Assembly (NCBI GenBank): GCA_944548615.1
Contig: OX155955.1
Location: 7,630,728 to 7,694,727, forward strand
Reading direction: 5' to 3'
From: Micropterix aruncella
Lineage: Eukaryota > Arthropoda > Insecta > Lepidoptera > Micropterigidae
Length of the DNA stretch: 64,000 bases
The position numbers and the translations under genes are program-made. A model generated the notes under the pieces. That model had not been told where the DNA came from, did no database searches, and saw nothing but the letters and a program-made list of their open reading frames with translations. Positions 58,345 to 64,000 of this stretch are shown one piece after another. How positions within the stretch are numbered: position 1 is the first letter of the stretch; each line of letters begins with the position of its first letter.

Positions 58345-59603
58345 TGCTGATATTTAAAAAAAGGTTGCCCTGAAAACAGAGATAATTATCGGCCCATATC
58401 TCTTTTACCAGTTTCCAGCAAAATTTTTGAAAAATTACTGCTTATCCCGACTTGTTAATTTCTTTGTTGACAACCAAATCCTATCTAAAAAACAATTTGG
58501 ATTTCAAAAAAATCTCTTTAAGCAAGATGCAATCGCCAGTCTAATTAAAAAATACTACTTGGGCTAGACAATATGAAAAAAACTGTAGGCATTTTCTGTG
58601 ACCTCTCTAAGGGTTTTGATTGCGTAGACCACTCAATTCTACTTGTAAATTGAAATACTACGGCATTAGGAATAAGGAACTGCAACTCATAGAATCTTAT
58701 TTGCAAGAACGCACTCAGATTACGCAAGTCGAAAATAGCAAGAGCGCGCCACAGAATATCCGCAAAGGTGTTCCTCAAGGATCGATACTTGGACCTTTTC
58801 TCTTCCTCGTCTATATTAATAACATCCCAGAGTGCCTGAAATCCGTGGATGATGAAATAATTTTATTCACCGATGACACTTCACTTCTTTTTAGCGATAA
58901 AAATAAAGACACTTTGGCCCAAAGAATAAAAGAAACAATAGACAGGCTTAGTATATGGTTCCAAGTTAATAATTTTTCACTTAACGTAAATAAATCAAAA
59001 TCAATATGCTTCTCTTTGCAGCCGTCTGATTATACTTTGGGTTTGACAAACTAGAAAATTTCTCCTCCACGAAATTTCTCAGTAAAAAATTGTGCAGTGC
59101 CATTAGAAAGGTAAGAAGTTTATGCGGATTTGAAGCAGTTAAATCCGTTTATTTTGCATATTTCCACCCCCTAATGACGTATGGCCTACTGTTTTGGGGA
59201 ATGGCACCAAACTCAAAAAGATTTTTTCTCCTCCAGAAAAGAGCGGTACGCAGTGTATGTAGTCCCACCAAGAAGTTCTTGTAAGCCGCTATTTGTAGAA
59301 TCAGGAATAATGGCTCTATTTTCTTCTTACATCTACTAAAATATTATGTACGCTCGTAGACACCTAACAGAAGCTCCGGTGAATAGTGATTTTCTCCACC
59401 TAAACCGACAGCGACTTAGCAAAGTGCGATACAGTTTTATTCACCAAAATTTGTTCTTCTATAATAAGATTCCAGAGCAAATGAAAAGCCTTGGAGAGGA
59501 CCAGTTTAAAAAGATAATTATACATAATTTGGTAAGAAACCCAATTTATGGTATAAGGGAGTTTGAAAATTCTGAGTTTATTTTCCATGTTGATGATTAC
59601 TGA
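58345..59603 (+). pseudogene. LINE reverse transcriptase, broken
   Basis: NYRPISLLPVSSKIFEK, CDLSKGFDCVDHS, RKGVPQGSILGPFLF and LFTDDTSLLF, where F/YADD is usual, so the second position of the catalytic box is Thr. It continues to KRAVRSVC and the C-terminus FENSEFIF at about 59590. Several frameshifts. Confidence 0.85.
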
Positions 59604-60606
59604 AATGCGTAAAGTTTTAAACATCATGGTATTATGATAGCTGACATTCTAATTTTCATATAATTTATTATACATCTATTTATTAAAAAAAAATACGAAG
59701 GCATATTGCTGGATCGATAATAAAATATATCTTTTTTGATTATTCTACATAGAATTTGCATTTCTATTTTAATATATTATTCTCCCTGACTCTTGATTAT
59801 TTGTATGTAGGTAATATTGAATATCATATTACATCCATGACAACTATCACGATAGTTATGTTGTTAATAATTAAATTTTTAGCATTTAATTTTGTGACGC
59901 ATCCAAGTGTAGGAATGCCTATCTACCGGAGTAGTTGATTGTATTGTATTGTAAATGCGTTATTTAAAAAAAAGTACTTTTTTCATATAATTGACATTTT
60001 TAATTTTTAATTAATTTAAGCAATTCACAAAAATATTATAAATTACAATTAGAATACATCAAATAAAACACTAAACTAAAACTAAAACACAGCAAGAAGA
60101 TAACTTAATTGTTAAATGATGCCCTCTGTCAGATGTTGCCAAACTAAGCGAAGCTTGTGCTTGGGCGGACATTCCAAAACATAGAGTTGTTGAATACGTA
60201 GGGATAAATATATGTAAATACATTAAACACATTTTTTTCTTTTTTTCAAAAGAAATTTAAATGGCTACATATCATTTTTATTCAATTTAATAAGCTGCAA
60301 AAAGCCAAATAAAAAATTACAGTACAGACCTGAAATATTCAAAATAGGAAATAACAAGTTTTAATGATTACTAAAAATAACAGGAGGTGAAAATATACAT
60401 AGTTATAAAAATAGTCATAAAATAATCACAACCTCAGAAATTCATATTAGTTTAATGTTAAAAATTAAGAATAGGTATAAAAAATAGCAACGACATAATG
60501 GTAATAAAAATAATTATACATAGTCATAAAAAGTAACCGTAATCATAATCGAATAGTAATAAAAATAATATATAAATCATATTACCGTCTTTGAGCAGCA
60601 ATTTCT

Positions 60607-61083
60607 TTATTTTTTTTTTAAAACTTGCTGAGTGGGTGTCTCTTTTAGATGAGCCGGGAGGATATTATACAATTTTGGCCCAATGATAGAGAAATTTATT
60701 TGCCTAAAAGTTGTTCTCATAAATGGGACGTTCATAAAATCTACATCTGCTCTCCATATTGCTAATGTTAGTTTTGCCTTTGGTTGTATGATTTTCGTAC
60801 GTAGATGAATTAAAATATTTTTAGCATACAATAATCTAACGCTTAAAACATTAAACTCTTCAAATAATAAATTACTAGGTAATCTAAACGGTTTTCTAAT
60901 TATGGTTTTCATAAAACTCTTTTGTGCAACATAAAGTGGTTGCAGAATGGATTTGGCGCAACCACCCCAAGCCATAATACCGTAATATATAATTGTTTCA
61001 CAGAGAGTGAAGTAAGTCATCTTGAGCGTTCTTGGCTCCAAAATGTTTCTTAAGTCTCGAAAAATAAAACCTAGCTGACGCAC
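60607..61083 (-). pseudogene. LINE reverse transcriptase C-terminal part
   Basis: A 158-codon frame with RTLKMTYFTLCETIIYYGI, VAQKSFMKTI and NILPAHLKETP, the region that follows the catalytic palm in Jockey-like LINEs. It joins, across the LTR at 61141-61754, to the palm fragment upstream. Confidence 0.8.
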
Positions 61084-61140
61084 CTTGTGTGATAAAAATC
61101 CTATATCACCCCAACGTAGATTTTGATCAATTGTAATGCC

Positions 61141-61754
61141 TGTGAGGGACCACCCCTCACAAGACTCCAGGTTGTTCGGTGTGAGGTGGTGGTATCAACT
61201 TACGAGTTATCTCCGTATTGAAAGGCGGTTTTGATGTGAAGTAAAAGGAATTTATTGATCGAACGTTTGAATATTGCCAGTTATAACGCTTGCCGAAGTA
61301 ACTAGTGCCCGGATTACTTTATCGAGACGCGAGGGTTGCGCGACGGAGGTTATGTGGGAATAGTGGATGAGGATTGTGCGTGTGCTCCTAGTATCTTGTA
61401 CTGGGCACGGCTCGAGACTGTGGGATTACAGACTGGTGCTTCGAGACTCAGGGAGAATGCGGAAAGGAAACCAAAGAGCCGGATTCGTTGACCTAACTCG
61501 TGAGAGAGAGAGTGCCGAATGCCGTCGCAACCTTGGGGGAAGGTGATCACTCGGGGAATGATAATTTGGTCATTTTTCGCCAGTTTATATATGCCGTGAA
61601 ATGATGCAATCAAAAAATATTCCGAGTAAAGTATTGTTTCATCGTGCTGATTCATAGCTGCACGAGTCAAAATAATAGCTGAATTGTGTCTGTGGCTTTC
61701 ACTGGAAATCGATGCATTTGTTGATCGCATGTAATGGACTTAAGGTCCGTTACA
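61141..61754 (-). mobile_element. solo LTR inserted in the second LINE
   Basis: Minus strand begins TGTAACGGACCTTAAG and ends GGTCCCTCACA. Duplications of TGCC lie on both sides (61137-61140, 61755-61758). Removing the LTR and one duplication restores the LINE codons for YLGITIDQ. Carries ATATAAACTGGCG and AATAAATTCC. Confidence 0.9.
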
Positions 61755-62064
61755 TGCCCAAATATATTATATTTTTTACTCTCTCTAAAGAGGGACACTG
61801 ACATTGTCGATTGTCTCAGCATTCATGAATTGTTACATCCAAGGTTTATGATGCGTGAGACGTCTTGTTAATATTGAAGACCATGTACTTTGTCTTTTTG
61901 ACATTAAGCTTCATTCAACCAAGTCTTAATTTTCTTCATTTCTAAATTTGCTTTATCAAAAGCTTGGCTCCAGCGTTGCCCTTTAAATATAACGACAGTA
62001 TCATCTGCGTCTGAACATTACCTGGGTGGTATTTCGTAACAAGTAAATATATTAAAAAGAATAA

Positions 62065-62500
62065 AAAACACGACTGCCGTTACAGAAAGTGATTTATTAT
62101 TGTATTTATTTTGTATTGTATTATTGTATATATTATTGTATTTTATGAAATATTTGTGTTTTATGTATTATTCATATAGATTGATTATATTTTCGGAATG
62201 TACTCAATCAGACCTGTCATTTGTCACTAAACACGATATACTTATTTTAATTTATTGATATTCGGACATTTAGACAACTAGACAGTAAGTACTAAATGAC
62301 AGTAAAGTTATACTATGACACTCGGGATGACATTTGTATTTATGGTAATTAATTGACATTTGGAAATTTAAACAAGTATTTTTTGGCATTTGGACAGTTT
62401 TGGTACCCTATGACATAACGATTCTAACAATATCACCCACTGCTAAATCGGTTTAAGCGTTTAGAATTTATGCTGGAATAAAATATCAGGGTTTCATTAT
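62065..62500. repeat. dispersed repeat D, copy 2
   Basis: Same ordered words as 24485-24850, with small insertions, and one TTGACATTTGGA-type segment repeated. Confidence 0.8.
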
Positions 62501-62839
62501 TAATACATACCCGATTTTTCCGTGTACAATTGCGAAGTTTTATATTTTCCAAAATTTTGGATTGGAATAAATTCGTAACAACCAAAAACGTTTATTTGAA
62601 AGTCGGTAATATTTTGTGGAGTATAAAAATGAAACACTCAGTGTAGTTTATTTTGATAACTTCCAAATATTTCTCTTCGTAACTAGGCCTAGCCGATTTA
62701 TACCTGACGGCCGCGAAGAAGAAGGACGAAAATAAAAAAAAGAAACTGTCAAATCATGAATATCAACACGCACCGCATAGTGTTTTACTCTCCTGGCCAA
62801 CCAGTGGTTAGGGAAATTATTGTGAACGTTTTTTTTTAA

Positions 62840-63100
62840 ATATGAAAACGAAAATATTTATTTGACATCCCCCCCCCCCTCCGAGAGACGATAAAGACCA
62901 TTTTCATATTGTAGTCTGTCTCTGTGTGTGCATTCCTTTACAATAGCATTCAAATGCTTCATCCGATTGAGCTGAAATTTTGCATGCAGACATCATGACG
63001 TGATCATGGCAAGAGTTAAAAATCGGTCTATCAGGGGGCGCGATAGTCATACTTCAATCTTGAAATTTTAGACACTTTTTTTTTCATTAGGACTGTAATT
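62840..63100 (+). repeat. dispersed repeat E, copy 2
   Basis: Matches 52220-52560 as described there. A run of C lies near 62870. Confidence 0.7.
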
Positions 63101-63214
63101 CTTTTAAATTGCAAATTCCATTTTGAACCGTTTCGGAGATACGCGTTCGACTAAAATTGTAATTCCACTATTCATCCTCACCCGTATCCACCCTTGGTGG
63201 ACGGCCGGCCGTAC

Positions 63215-63447
63215 ACGGTCCGATGGCATAGCGGTTAGATCGCCTGATCTTACATTGTAATATTCCGGGTTCGATTCGATCGAATGCAATAACCAGACAC
63301 ACACAGAGACACACACACATGTTACACCCACGCATGCATATAAACATTTCATAGTAGGGTTGTTTGAAAGAGTTTGTCGTATGACTATAAATCCGCCCAT
63401 TGCGAAATTTTCCCAATAGTGAATATAAACAAACAAACAAACAAATA
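63215..63447 (+). repeat. tRNA-derived SINE with (CAAA)n tail
   Basis: A-box-like TGGCATAGCGG, GATCTTACATTG as in the 12829 copy, B box GGTTCGATTCG, a non-tRNA body, and the tail AACAAACAAACAAACAAA at 63427-63445. Confidence 0.75.
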
Positions 63448-63449
63448 GT

Positions 63450-64000
63450 TTGTCAGAGCTCTTGAATTCGTTATTCTCCATTTTTTTTGAAGATCAAATC
63501 ATCTAAATTTCAAGTTTATACTATGACGAATTAAAAAGATCTATCACGTAAATTCACAACCACCGGTTTCAACTGTTAGGGGTTAAACTTAGTCAAACCC
63601 TTGGTCACGTATATTTTAATCTCTGAATTGAGGATTTCGCCGAATTTCCACTTCATATTGTATACACCTATAAATAAATCGACGCCTGTTACACCCCCTT
63701 AGGCCATTTTGGAAATCCATCGAACAGGCATTTATTTATTTCGTTAGTGTTGTATTTCCACCAAATTGTATTTCCTTCTGAAACCATTTCGGAAATACTT
63801 TTTGGACAGGTAAATTTTAAACAACCTGTTTCAACCTCTTAAGGTGAAGAAATTTAAAAATAGCCACTTAGTGCTCACGTAGGATATAAGGGTAAGCTAT
63901 GTTTAATTTCAAGGTTCTAGTCTCAGCAGTTTTGGATGTAGTTTAACCGATGAGCTAGTGAGCCAGTAAACCAGAGGACTTTGCCTCTTAAATAAGTAGA
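63450..64000. other. no gene seen
   Basis: AT-rich sequence to the window edge, with words such as CGGTTTCAACTGTTAGGGGT typical of dispersed repeats. The missing 5' exon of the desaturase-like gene was not found here. Confidence 0.4.

Larger units (their letters stand above)
56185..59955 (+). mobile_element. LINE with endonuclease and reverse transcriptase, decayed, cut by an LTR
   Basis: From the endonuclease start (VHQNMQGLKNKTL) through reverse transcriptase to a 3' end of GATTGTATTGTATTGTA. Frameshifts and stops occur throughout. A solo LTR (57654-58340) splits it between MAKVV and LIFKKG. The clade looks Jockey/CR1-like. Confidence 0.85.
60600..62035 (-). mobile_element. second LINE, minus strand, cut by an LTR
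   Basis: Minus-strand reverse transcriptase pieces: DADDTVVIFKGQRW near 62005 (YADD with Tyr replaced by Asp), KTWLNEA then a stop, YLG just before the LTR, and GITIDQNLRWGDIGF after it. The open frame 61083-60607 is the C-terminal part (YFTLCETIIYYGIMAWGG, QKSFMKTIIRKPFRL). Confidence 0.82.

Noticed and set aside
54046..64000. Haem-binding (HPGG) exon of Cyt-b5-r
   Set aside because: Scanned for the reverse complement of an HPGG codon pattern and found none. The nearest look-alike at 63188-63199 does not encode it.

Overview
The window looks like nuclear DNA of an insect, most probably a moth or butterfly. It is AT-rich. Its genes are split by introns with GT/AG borders. It carries Helitron-type ends of the kind common in Lepidoptera, short TTAGG runs, and very many class I and class II transposon remnants. 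The species cannot be named from the sequence. Four protein-coding genes are supported. (1) Nmd3 (minus, 17137 to 1043) was reassembled from eight exons whose phases all fit; it encodes a 501-residue 60S ribosomal export adaptor. (2) ATP synthase beta (plus, 18215-19780) is a single uninterrupted, extremely GC-rich 521-codon frame that starts about 1.1 kb from the Nmd3 start, in divergent orientation. (3) A three-exon gene (plus, 34992-39648) encodes a 290-residue secreted helical protein with six cysteines in the mature part; I do not recognise it. (4) A cytochrome-b5-related, fatty-acid-desaturase-like gene (minus, 54043 to 46323) is missing its first exon or exons, which should carry the haem-binding domain. 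No heme-type motif was seen between 54 and 64 kb, so they probably lie beyond the right edge. Layout: 0-17 kb is Nmd3, with introns filled by mariner, Tc1, piggyBac-like, SINE, LINE and inverted-repeat elements. 17.1-18.2 kb is the divergent intergenic space, holding a foldback built of 15-bp units and TTAGG runs. 18.2-20.1 kb is ATP synthase beta. 20-34.9 kb has no recognisable host gene and holds MITEs, foldbacks, a solo LTR split by a LINE, a deleted Harbinger element and a TC microsatellite. 35-39.7 kb is the secreted-protein gene, with a second, oppositely oriented Harbinger copy in its second intron. 39.7-46.3 kb is repeats. 46.3-54 kb is the desaturase-like gene. 54-64 kb is an upstream or intronic region occupied by two decayed LINEs, each interrupted by a solo LTR. 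The clearest structural story is nested transposition. Three related solo LTRs with perfect 4-bp target duplications sit in or around LINEs: one LTR is cut by a LINE, and two LINEs are cut by LTRs. A small hairpin retro-fragment has landed inside a dispersed repeat, leaving a 9-bp duplication that an unoccupied copy elsewhere in the window confirms. All exon borders were read by eye from splice motifs, phase and recalled family similarity. No database or transcript search was possible.
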